From the NCBI RefSeq assembly GCF_004114795.1, contig NZ_CP035311.1, positions 3,658,001 through 3,722,000 of the forward strand: 64,000 nt of DNA, read 5' to 3'. Position 1 is the first letter of the stretch. Every line of letters begins with the position of its first letter. The stretch is from Janthinobacterium sp. 17J80-10. Its GTDB lineage: Bacteria; Pseudomonadota; Gammaproteobacteria; Burkholderiales; Burkholderiaceae_D. Of this stretch, positions 56,393 through 64,000 are shown piece by piece. Below the pieces are notes generated by a model. That model was given only the letters and a program-made list of their open reading frames with translations, had not been told where the DNA came from and searched no databases. The position numbers and the translations under genes were made by a program.

Positions 56393-56812
56393 ATGAAATA
56401 TCTCCACACCATGGTGCGGGTCACCAACCTGGAAACATCGCTGCAGTTCTTTCGCGATGCGTTGGGCCTTGATGTTGTGCGGCAGCGTGAATATCCGCAA
56501 GGTCGTTTTACCCTGGTGTACCTGGCGGCCCCCGGCGACCACGCTGCGCAAATCGAGCTGACCTACAACTGGGATGCCGAAGTCTACACAGGCGGGCGCA
56601 ACTTCGGCCACGTCGCTTATGCAGTGGACGACATCTACGCCACCTGTCAGCGCCTGATGGATCATGGCGTTCTCATCAACCGCCCACCGCGGGACGGCCA
56701 CATGGCATTCGTTCGCTCACCCGACAATATCTCGATCGAGCTGTTGCAGGCAGGCGAGCCTCTTGCGCCTGCAGAGCCCTGGAGTTCAATGCCAAATACC
56801 GGCAACTGGTAA
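56393..56812 (+). CDS. gloA: Glyoxalase I (lactoylglutathione lyase)
   Basis: 139-aa VOC-fold enzyme converting the methylglyoxal-glutathione adduct to lactoylglutathione. Metal ligands His5 (LHTMVRV), Glu in QIELTYNWD, His in [11 protein letters not shown] and Glu in ISIELLQ are all present. Probably co-transcribed with pagL. Convergent with rsmA. Confidence 0.93.
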   Translation: MKYLHTMVRVTNLETSLQFFRDALGLDVVRQREYPQGRFTLVYLAAPGDHAAQIELTYNWDAEVYTGGRNFGHVAYAVDDIYATCQRLMDHGVLINRPPRDGHMAFVRSPDNISIELLQAGEPLAPAEPWSSMPNTGNW

Positions 56813-56831
56813 TTGGCCCTCCCGATGGCGC

Positions 56832-57605
56832 TTACGCGCCGAGCCGCCGGGCCAGTTCGACAAACTGCGCCACCGGCACCGTTTCCGGCCGCGCCTGCGG
56901 ATCGATGCCGGCATCGATCAGTTCAGCTTCGGTAAACATCCCCGCCAGACAATTGCGGATGACCTTGCGCCGTTGCGAAAACGCCTTGGTTACCACCTGC
57001 TCCAGCCGCGTCTGGTCGCAAGCCAGCGGATTTTGCAGCGGGATCATGCGCACGATGGCCGAATCGACCTTCGGCGGCGGATCAAACGCCGTCGGCGGCA
57101 CCACGAACATGAGTTCCATGTGGTAGCGCCACTGCAGCATCACCGACAGGCGCCCGAAGGCCTTGCCGCCGGGTTCGGCGACCATCCGCTCCACCACCTC
57201 CTTTTGCAGCATGAAATGCTGGTCCTGCACCCGGGGGGCAACCTGCGCCAGATGGAACAGCAGCGGGCTCGAAATGTTGTAGGGCAGGTTACCCACCACG
57301 CGCAGCTTCTTTTCCGCCGGCACCGGGATGCTGGCAAAATCGAATTGCAGCGCATCGGCCGAATGCACGATCAGGCGCGCCGGGTCGAAATTCTTTTGCA
57401 GGCGCGCCACCAGGTCGCGGTCGAGCTCCACCACATGCAATTGCTGCAACGAGTCGAGCAACAACTTCGTCATTGCCGCCAGGCCGGGCCCGATCTCGAC
57501 CATGGCATCGCCGGGCTGCGGATCGATCGCGCGGATGATGTCGTGCAGTACACCGTCGTCGGTCAGGAAATTCTGGCCGAAGCGTTTGCGGGGAATGTGT
57601 TTCAT
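56832..57605 (-). CDS. rsmA: 16S rRNA dimethyladenosine transferase RsmA (KsgA)
   Basis: Dimethylates A1518/A1519 of 16S rRNA, 257 aa. KRFGQNFL at the start, SAM motif [15 protein letters not shown], and catalytic [14 protein letters not shown] are intact. Its ATG overlaps the pdxA stop (ATGA). Last gene of lptD-surA-pdxA-rsmA, the same order as in E. coli. Confidence 0.96.
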   Translation of the reverse strand: MKHIPRKRFGQNFLTDDGVLHDIIRAIDPQPGDAMVEIGPGLAAMTKLLLDSLQQLHVVELDRDLVARLQKNFDPARLIVHSADALQFDFASIPVPAEKKLRVVGNLPYNISSPLLFHLAQVAPRVQDQHFMLQKEVVERMVAEPGGKAFGRLSVMLQWRYHMELMFVVPPTAFDPPPKVDSAIVRMIPLQNPLACDQTRLEQVVTKAFSQRRKVIRNCLAGMFTEAELIDAGIDPQARPETVPVAQFVELARRLGA

Positions 57606-58660
57606 GACTTCCTTGAAGAGGCGGCAGCGGCCGCCATGTGCGCCGCCGTGCGGATCGCCTCGATCATGCTGCCGCAGTCGGCATGGCCGGGGCCGCGCGC
57701 AGCCAGGTCCAGCGCAGTGCCATGGTCGACCGACGTGCGGATGATCGGCAAGCCGAGCGTGATATTGACGCCGCGCCCGAAACTGGCATGCTTGAGCACC
57801 GGCAGTCCCTGGTCATGGTACATCGCCAGCACGCAATCGGCATCCTGCAGGTACTTCGGCTGGAACAGGGTATCGGCCGGATAGGGGCCGGTGGCATCGA
57901 TGCCGCGCGCCTGCGCGGCTTGCAATGCCGGGGTGATGACGTCGATTTCTTCGCGGCCGAGATAGCCGCCCTCGCCCGCATGCGGGTTCAGGCCGGTCAC
58001 CAGGATGCGCGGACTGGCAATGCCGAACTTGGTTTGCAGGTCGGCGTGAATGATGCCGATGGTGCGCAGCAAACCATCGATGGTGATCGCCGCCGGCACA
58101 TCCTTCAATGGCAGGTGCGTGGTCGCCAGCGCCACCCGCAGCGGGCGCGGTTCAATGCCGCCGGCAGCCAGCATCATCACCACTTGTGCGGTGCCGGTCT
58201 TTTCCGCCAGGTATTCGGTATGGCCGGTAAAGGCAACACCGGCATCGTTGATCGTGCTCTTTTGCAGCGGCGCCGTGACCACCGCGTCAAACAGGCGCGC
58301 CTGGGCGCCGGCGATGGCGATATCCAGCGTCTGCAGCACGGCGCGGCCATTGCGCGCATCCAGGCGCCCCGGCACCACGACTTCGGCCAGCGGGCAATCG
58401 ATGACGGCCAGCCGGTCCGCCGGAAACCGCGGCAAGCCGGCATGCGAGACCGCCATCCAGGACACTGCCGCCAGGCGCATTTCCGGGTCGATTTCCTCGG
58501 CCGCCTGCGCCAGGAATGCGGCGTCGCCGATCAGTACGCTGTTGACTTCAGCACGCAACTGCCACGCCGCCCGCAGGGAAATTTCCGGGCCGATGCCGGC
58601 CGGCTCGCCGACCGTGATGGCGATGGTCGGACGCCGTGGCGAAACTGCTTGCAGGGGCAT
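57602..58660 (-). CDS. pdxA: 4-hydroxythreonine-4-phosphate dehydrogenase PdxA
   Basis: NAD-dependent enzyme of the DXP-dependent pyridoxal-phosphate pathway, 352 aa. [13 protein letters not shown] at the start, [20 protein letters not shown] with a metal-binding His, and [13 protein letters not shown] near 275 with the second His. The ATG overlaps the surA stop by one base (TAATG). Confidence 0.95.
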   Translation of the reverse strand: MPLQAVSPRRPTIAITVGEPAGIGPEISLRAAWQLRAEVNSVLIGDAAFLAQAAEEIDPEMRLAAVSWMAVSHAGLPRFPADRLAVIDCPLAEVVVPGRLDARNGRAVLQTLDIAIAGAQARLFDAVVTAPLQKSTINDAGVAFTGHTEYLAEKTGTAQVVMMLAAGGIEPRPLRVALATTHLPLKDVPAAITIDGLLRTIGIIHADLQTKFGIASPRILVTGLNPHAGEGGYLGREEIDVITPALQAAQARGIDATGPYPADTLFQPKYLQDADCVLAMYHDQGLPVLKHASFGRGVNITLGLPIIRTSVDHGTALDLAARGPGHADCGSMIEAIRTAAHMAAAAASSRKS

Positions 58661-60084
58661 TATTTTTCTTCGTTGCGATATTCGACGTAGGCGCGGTCGC
58701 GCACCTGGCGCAGCCACTCCTGGGTTGCTTCCTCCAGCTTGCGCTCGCGCAGGGCCTGGCGCGCGACAAGCCGCTTGCGTTCTTGCGAAACATCTTCGGT
58801 CTTGCGTTCGAGCACCTGGATCAGGTGGAAGCCGAAGGGCGACTCGATCGGCTCGCTGATCTGGCCAGGCTGCAAGGCATCCATCGCACGCTCGAATTCT
58901 GGCACCGTGTCGCCCGGATAAATCCAGCCCAGGTCGCCGCCCTTGGACGCCGTCAGGTCGTTGGAATGGGAGCGGGCCAGTTCCTCGAAGGTCGCGGCCT
59001 TGTTGTCCAGGCGCTGCTTCAGGTCTTGCAGCTTGCGCTGGGCGTCCAGCGAGGAAACAATCTGGTTGACCTTGATCAGGATATGGCGCACGCGTGTCTG
59101 CGTGATGGATGCCGGTGCCGCAGCAGTGCCGGTGCTGGCCCGCATGACACTTGGCGTGCGCTTGCCAATCAGCTTGAGGATATGGAAGCCGTTGGCGCTC
59201 TTGACCAGCGGCCCGACTTCGCCAGACTGCAAATTGGCGACCGCATCGACGAACAGTTGCGGCAGGCGGTCCTGGTTGCGCCAGCCGATTTCGCCGCCCT
59301 TCAGGGCATCGTCGGCATCGCTCGAAGCCGCTGCCACCTTGGCAAAATCGGCGCCGGACTTGAGCTGCTGGACAAGTTGCTCGGCACGCTGGCGACGCTG
59401 TTCGATCTGTTCCGGCGAGGCATTTTCCGGGATGCGCACCAGGATCTGCGCCAGGTTCCATTCCTGCTGCTGGCCTGTGCCGGCGCCTGCGGCCAGGTAG
59501 TTTTCGATTTCCGATTCGCTGATCTGGAGGCGGTTGTCGACTTCACGCTCGCGCAGCCGCTGCATGATGATTTCGCGGCGGATCTCTTCGCGGAATTTCG
59601 CAAACGTGATGCCTTCGCGCTCCAGCTGGTTGCGGAATTCCTGCAGGTTCATGCGGTTCTGCTCGGCGATGCGCGCAACAGCCCGGTCGAGCATCGTGTC
59701 ATCGACCTGGATGTTCATTTCCTTAGCCAGCTGCAACTGTGCAACTTCAACGATCATGCGCTCCAGCACCTGGCGCTGCAGCTCGGCGCGCGGCGGCATG
59801 CCGCCTTGCCCCTGCCCCTGCGCAGCGATGCGCCGGGCGATCGACTCGGTGCGATCGTCCAGTTCCTTTTGCGTGATGACTTCATTGTTGACCACGGCAA
59901 CAATGGCATCGATGGTGCGCACGCCAGCAGTGCCGGCCGCGACAGGCGCTACCGGACCCGCGCCTGGCTTGAACTGCGACCAGGCATTCGGCGTGGCGGC
60001 AATCGCCATGCACGACAGAATGCATGCAAGCGCGCTGCGGGAAAACGGTAGGCGGGTGTTTCGCATATTGTGCAGTGAATCCAT
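58660..60084 (-). CDS. surA: Periplasmic chaperone and peptidyl-prolyl isomerase SurA
   Basis: Chaperone for outer-membrane proteins, 474 aa. Signal peptide ([19 protein letters not shown]), SurA N-domain (about 55-180), and two parvulin domains (about 200-300: [20 protein letters not shown]; about 320-425: [19 protein letters not shown]). Start is 60084 or 60066; both give the same mature protein and neither has a strong ribosome binding site. Works with LptD, encoded upstream. Confidence 0.94.
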   Translation of the reverse strand: MDSLHNMRNTRLPFSRSALACILSCMAIAATPNAWSQFKPGAGPVAPVAAGTAGVRTIDAIVAVVNNEVITQKELDDRTESIARRIAAQGQGQGGMPPRAELQRQVLERMIVEVAQLQLAKEMNIQVDDTMLDRAVARIAEQNRMNLQEFRNQLEREGITFAKFREEIRREIIMQRLREREVDNRLQISESEIENYLAAGAGTGQQQEWNLAQILVRIPENASPEQIEQRRQRAEQLVQQLKSGADFAKVAAASSDADDALKGGEIGWRNQDRLPQLFVDAVANLQSGEVGPLVKSANGFHILKLIGKRTPSVMRASTGTAAAPASITQTRVRHILIKVNQIVSSLDAQRKLQDLKQRLDNKAATFEELARSHSNDLTASKGGDLGWIYPGDTVPEFERAMDALQPGQISEPIESPFGFHLIQVLERKTEDVSQERKRLVARQALRERKLEEATQEWLRQVRDRAYVEYRNEEK

Positions 60085-60099
60085 AAGATTTGTTATGAC

Positions 60100-62331
60100 C
60101 TAGCGGGAAGTGTTCGTCGGTTGGTTGATCATCTGGTAGCCTTGAATATTCTGACGCAGGGCATCGAGAGGGTTGGATCCGATGCGCGACAGGCCGTTCA
60201 GCTCGAGTTGGATAAAAAATCCCGTGGTGGCGGCATTCGACGCGGTCGGCGTGCGCTGGGCAACGACGCGAAAAATCCAGCAGTCCGCCTTGTATTCAAG
60301 GCCGAGTAGTGCTTCCGCCACCTTACCGTTTCGCAATGAATTATTCACATTGACGACGGCCGGCTGGTCGTTGCGCAGTGAATAATTGATGCGGCCGACG
60401 CCATACCAGCGCTGCGTCAATGGCCACTGCGCCGAAACGTCGAGCTGCTCGAGCGGCGACAGCAGGTTAGACACATCGCGCCGGTATTGCAGGTTCAGTA
60501 CCCGCATCGGCCCTGGCTGCCAGCGCACGCCATAGTTATCACGCACCATGGTGCGCAGGCTCTGGCTGTACTGCATGTTGGCGTCGACGCTGATCTCTTT
60601 GGATACCCTGCCGGAGCCTGTCAGCAAAAGGTCGGAACGGGTCTGGCTATTCAACACGCCAGGCAAGGTGACCTTCTGGTCGGCGAGATAATAACGCTGA
60701 CCAATTGCCAGGCGCGCCCGTTCGGCGCCGGAAGGCTCAATAAAGCGCGACACCAGTGCGGCCGTCAACTGATTGGCGTCGCTGACGCGGTCAGAACCAA
60801 TGAAGCGATTTTCCGAAAACAGTTGCCCATAGTTGAAGTCGGCCAGGCCAGTGTCAAACAACGGGAACAAACTTTGATCGCGATACGGCGTATACACATA
60901 GAACAGGCGCGGCTCCAGCGTCTGGGTGACGGGCTTCCCCAAGAAACTGGCTTCGCGTTCGAAAATCAGACCGGAATCAAGCGAGGCGGTCGGCACCGCA
61001 CGATTCAGGCTGCGCGGCGTGCCCGGCAATGGATTGTCGATCGCGTAACTGGATGCATGCAACGACACACTGGGCGTGATGAAAAAGCCGGGGCGGATGA
61101 TCGGATAGGACAGTTTCGGAATAACCACCGCGCGATTGCCGACGACGGCCGTTGGATGCGCGAAACGCGTCGCATCGAAGACGGCTGACCAGTCAAACCC
61201 ATTGACGTCTTGCTTGGCTGCGGAAAAAACAAACTGTGGCAGGCGATCGTAGGGCCGCGAAATCGGCACCAGGGGATCCTGCAGCACCTGGAAATTCGAG
61301 GCGGCAAGCGTGGCGGTCCAGAACGGACCGTTATAGGCCAGGCTCATGGCGCGGTTTAACAGGCGCTGCTTGCTGGTCGTGATCGTGCTGGCAAAGTCAT
61401 CCGGATACTGGTCGTCCGAGGCGGCATTCAGATTCCAGTTGTAGGTCCAGGCCGGCGCAAATGTCTGGGTGTGAATCGAGGACAGCGCATAGCGGTCGGT
61501 TTTCGTTTGGCGGTCACCCGGCATATATTCGACCCGGGTGTCGCCTTTATAGGTCTCGCCGAGATAGCGCCCCTCCGCTCCCAGTTGCACGCCGCGCCGC
61601 GAAATGATTTTCGGGTACAGCGTCAAATCGCGGTTGGGGGCGATATTGAAGTAATACGGCACCGTGACCACAAGGCCACCCTTGTTGGTGCTGCCGATGG
61701 ACGGCGGCAGCACGCCAGACTTGCGCTCGTCCGACAAGGGAAACGACATGGCCGGCGTGCCGAGGATGGGCACGCCCTTGAAATACACGACAGTGCCGCT
61801 GGCAAAGCCCGTATCGCGCTCGCGGTCCAGGCGCAGGCTGGAGGATTTCAGGTACCAGTCCGGATCGGGGCTTTCGCAGGTGCTGTAGGTGCCATTCGAA
61901 ACAACCGCTTCGTCTTCCGACTGGAAGTCGATGCGCTCGGCGGTGCCATGGGCGTTGTTCTTTTGCAGCTTGTAGGTCGGCTGGGTGACAAAGCCTTCGC
62001 CGGAATCGATGCGCAGCCGGACCGACTCGCCGGTGTAATGGTCGCCCATGCGCTCCATGCGGATATTGCCGCTCGCATCCACCTCATCCTTGAGGATATT
62101 GTAGGTCGCGTGGTCGCCCAGGATGGTCGTCGTGCCCTGGATGATTTCGACATTGGTGTCGAACTGCACCTCGCGATCGGGACGCCCGGTCATGCGCTCG
62201 GCGCTGATGTTGACCGGCAGATCGCGCTCGCTGACCTGCGCCGCGGCGACGCCAGGCAAGGCTGCCGCCACGGTGGTTGTCACCACGCAAAAAATTACCG
62301 GCGAATCGGAAAAAGCGGGAAACCGGATCAT
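60100..62331 (-). CDS. lptD: LPS-assembly protein LptD
   Basis: Outer-membrane beta-barrel that inserts lipopolysaccharide, 743 aa. Signal peptide to about residue 31, OstA-like beta-jellyroll (about 40-160), then the barrel domain. Cys152 (STCESPD) and Cys684 (KADCWIF) remain in the mature protein, so only one disulfide can form, against two in E. coli. Divergent from amgK with 142 bp between, first gene of the envelope operon. Confidence 0.95.
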   Translation of the reverse strand: MIRFPAFSDSPVIFCVVTTTVAAALPGVAAAQVSERDLPVNISAERMTGRPDREVQFDTNVEIIQGTTTILGDHATYNILKDEVDASGNIRMERMGDHYTGESVRLRIDSGEGFVTQPTYKLQKNNAHGTAERIDFQSEDEAVVSNGTYSTCESPDPDWYLKSSSLRLDRERDTGFASGTVVYFKGVPILGTPAMSFPLSDERKSGVLPPSIGSTNKGGLVVTVPYYFNIAPNRDLTLYPKIISRRGVQLGAEGRYLGETYKGDTRVEYMPGDRQTKTDRYALSSIHTQTFAPAWTYNWNLNAASDDQYPDDFASTITTSKQRLLNRAMSLAYNGPFWTATLAASNFQVLQDPLVPISRPYDRLPQFVFSAAKQDVNGFDWSAVFDATRFAHPTAVVGNRAVVIPKLSYPIIRPGFFITPSVSLHASSYAIDNPLPGTPRSLNRAVPTASLDSGLIFEREASFLGKPVTQTLEPRLFYVYTPYRDQSLFPLFDTGLADFNYGQLFSENRFIGSDRVSDANQLTAALVSRFIEPSGAERARLAIGQRYYLADQKVTLPGVLNSQTRSDLLLTGSGRVSKEISVDANMQYSQSLRTMVRDNYGVRWQPGPMRVLNLQYRRDVSNLLSPLEQLDVSAQWPLTQRWYGVGRINYSLRNDQPAVVNVNNSLRNGKVAEALLGLEYKADCWIFRVVAQRTPTASNAATTGFFIQLELNGLSRIGSNPLDALRQNIQGYQMINQPTNTSR

Positions 62332-62473
62332 GAAAAAAACAAAACCATGCTAGGGCCTGTTGACTATTGTTAGCGTTATCAGCATGCGTCATGCATGCAA
62401 TAGCAGGGATTTTTTGAATCGAATCCCTTATTATATGGGAATCCGCTCCTACAACTGCATTCCTGCCCGTTCC

Positions 62474-63502
62474 ATGTCGACATCAAATTCCCCTGACTTG
62501 CGTTTAATACAACTAAAACAGTGGATTGGCACGCTCGCCGAGCCCGCGCTGGCGCCCGATTCGCTGCGTGTCGCCTCGGCCGATGCCAGTTTCCGCCGTT
62601 ATTTCCGCATCGACGGCGCCGGCAGCAATGCCACCTATATCGTCATGGATGCCCCGCCGCCCCAGGAAGACGTGCGTCCGTTCATCCACGTGGCGCAACT
62701 GTTCGGCCAGACCGGCGTGTCGGTGCCACAAATTCTGGCACAGGATGCCGAACAAGGCTTCTTGCTGCTGTCGGACCTCGGCAATACCACTTATCTGAAC
62801 CAGCTCAATGCGGATACGGCGCACCAGTTGTATCTTGATGCCATCGACTCGCTGGTGCTGTTGCAAGTCCATAGCCAGCCGGGCGTACTGCCGGAATACG
62901 ATCGGGCCCTGCTTTCACGCGAATTGCAGCTTTTCCCGGAATGGTATATCGGCAAGCACCTGGGCGCGACCCTGACTGCGGCCCAGCAAACCGACCTCGA
63001 CAAGGTATTTGAAGTACTGCTGGCCAATAACCTCGCCCAGCCACAAGTGTACGTACATCGGGATTACCACTCGCGCAACCTGATGGTCCTGTCCAAAGGC
63101 AATCCTGGCATCCTCGACTTCCAGGATGCGGTCTATGGCCCGATCACCTATGACCTGGTGTCGCTGCTGCGCGACGCCTACATCCAGTGGGATGAAGAAA
63201 TGGTGCTCGACTGGGCGATCCGCTACTGGGAGCGCGCGCGCCGCGCCGGACTGCCGGTGAATCCCGACATCGACGGCTTTTACCGCGATTTCGAATTCAT
63301 GGGCGTGCAGCGCCACCTGAAAGTGCTGGGCATTTTCGCCCGCCTGTACCACCGCGACGGCAAGGATGGCTACCTGAAGGACCTGCCGCTGGTGATGGAA
63401 TACACGCGCAAGGCCGCCGCCCGCTACCGCGAACTAATCCCGCTGATCCGCCTGCTCGACGTGCTGGAAGAGCGTGGCCCCAGAGTTGGGTATACCTTTT
63501 AA
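62474..63502 (+). CDS. amgK: N-acetylmuramate/N-acetylglucosamine kinase AmgK
   Basis: Anomeric sugar kinase for peptidoglycan recycling (MurNAc to MurNAc-alpha-1-P), 342 aa. Aminoglycoside-phosphotransferase fold: SFRRYFRI-like nucleotide loop near 37, LLSDLGNTTYL, catalytic loop VHRDYHSRNLMV (Asp) and GILDFQDAVYGP (metal Asp). The stop overlaps the murU ATG (TAATG). Divergent from lptD, as in Pseudomonas. Confidence 0.92.
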   Translation: MSTSNSPDLRLIQLKQWIGTLAEPALAPDSLRVASADASFRRYFRIDGAGSNATYIVMDAPPPQEDVRPFIHVAQLFGQTGVSVPQILAQDAEQGFLLLSDLGNTTYLNQLNADTAHQLYLDAIDSLVLLQVHSQPGVLPEYDRALLSRELQLFPEWYIGKHLGATLTAAQQTDLDKVFEVLLANNLAQPQVYVHRDYHSRNLMVLSKGNPGILDFQDAVYGPITYDLVSLLRDAYIQWDEEMVLDWAIRYWERARRAGLPVNPDIDGFYRDFEFMGVQRHLKVLGIFARLYHRDGKDGYLKDLPLVMEYTRKAAARYRELIPLIRLLDVLEERGPRVGYTF

Positions 63503-64000
63503 TGAAAGCCTTGATTTTTGCCGCCGGACGCGGCGAACGGATGCGTCCGCTGACCGATGCCTGCCCCAAGCCGCTGTTGAAAGTGCGCGGCCGGCCGCTG
63601 ATCGTCTGGCACATCCTCAATCTCGTGCGCGCAGGGATCACCGACATCGTCATCAACCATGCGCACCTCGGCCACATGATCGAGGAAGCGCTGGGTGACG
63701 GCAGCCAGTTCGGCGCGAAGATTGCCTATTCCCCGGAAGGCACGGCGCTGGAAACCGCCGGCGGCATTGCCCGCGCCCGCCACCTTCTGGGCGACGCCCC
63801 CTTCGTTGCGGTCGCCGCCGATATCTATTGCCCGCACTTTGATTTCAAGCAGGTCGTCGATGTACTGGAAGCCAACGACCCCTGGGGCAACCCGCATCCT
63901 GTCGACACGCGCGACATCGCCTGGCTCTACCTGGTCAAGAATCCTGCACATAACGCCAAGGGCGACTTTGCCCTGAATAATTTTACGATTGCCAATGACG
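63502..64000 (+). CDS. murU: N-acetylmuramate-1-phosphate uridylyltransferase MurU (5' part; cut by window end)
   Basis: Converts MurNAc-1-P to UDP-MurNAc, bypassing de novo synthesis and giving fosfomycin tolerance in known species. The 166 codons present start MKALIFAAGRGERMRPLTDA (nucleotidyltransferase signature GxGxRxxPLT), with CPKPLLKVRGRPLI and VAADIYCPHF. The frame is open at the window edge. Co-transcribed with amgK. Confidence 0.93.
   Translation, partial: MKALIFAAGRGERMRPLTDACPKPLLKVRGRPLIVWHILNLVRAGITDIVINHAHLGHMIEEALGDGSQFGAKIAYSPEGTALETAGGIARARHLLGDAPFVAVAADIYCPHFDFKQVVDVLEANDPWGNPHPVDTRDIAWLYLVKNPAHNAKGDFALNNFTIAND

Noticed and set aside
1-64000. CRISPR array, prophage, toxin-antitoxin or defence system
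   Set aside because: No regularly spaced repeats, phage structural genes or paired toxin/antitoxin frames were seen in the window.

Overview
The window reads as chromosomal DNA of a GC-rich Gram-negative betaproteobacterium, most likely Burkholderiales and plausibly Oxalobacteraceae. This rests on protein resemblance and gene order (miaB-phoH-ybeY-corC-lnt-glyQ-glyS-gmhB-plsC, and amgK-murU divergent from lptD-surA-pdxA-rsmA), not on a 16S gene. About 68 genes or gene remnants are supported, plus one tRNA.

Region by region. 1-4036 (minus strand): a nitrate uptake and sensing block, nasT, nasS, nrtA, nrtB (cut by the window edge). Both nasS and nrtA are preceded by a sigma-54 promoter, NtrC-like dyads, and a leader with two AnnGnn hexaloop hairpins overlapping a terminator. 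This is the layout of ANTAR (NasT) antitermination. 4136-21215: housekeeping genes for tRNA modification (tsaD, tsaE, queG, miaA), lipids (plsY), DNA repair and recombination (xerD, ogt, mutL), cell wall (amiC), chemotaxis (one MCP) and several transporters. 21243-21319: elongator tRNA-Met with a strong terminator. 21418-27802: an accessory, partly decayed stretch. It has a LysR regulator divergent from a NepI-like exporter, a frameshifted alpha/beta hydrolase and a periplasmic cupin, then a broken lipoprotein gene, a transposase remnant, a truncated rlmI and long gene-free DNA. 27803-30496: a PocR-PAS-PAS-GGDEF-EAL signalling protein.

30548-42630: a complete salicylate-to-central-metabolism cluster. 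A NahR/NagR-type regulator is divergent from a 12-gene minus-strand operon: nagAa, nagI, nagK, nagG, nagH, nagAb, a five-gene branched-chain-type ABC importer, and nagL. Salicylate 5-hydroxylase (NagG/H/Ab/Aa) makes gentisate, NagI cleaves it to maleylpyruvate, NagL isomerises that to fumarylpyruvate, and NagK hydrolyses it to fumarate and pyruvate. The importer probably brings in the substrate. A lone BenD-like diol dehydrogenase sits behind the regulator.

42907-56812: a core block (miaB, phoH, ybeY, corC, lnt, glyQS, gmhB, plsC, ygjP-like), an MHS-family transporter, pagL and a glyoxalase. 56832-62331 (minus): the envelope operon lptD-surA-pdxA-rsmA. 62474-64000: amgK-murU for peptidoglycan recycling, with murU cut by the window end.

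The best candidates for a second look are the paired ANTAR leaders, one of which lies in front of the sensor gene nasS itself; the transporter-embedded salicylate operon, whose LivF has Arg instead of the Walker A Lys; a GmhB with Asn in place of the usual general-acid Asp; and a hairpin that covers the glyQ ribosome binding site. No CRISPR array, prophage or intact insertion sequence was seen.
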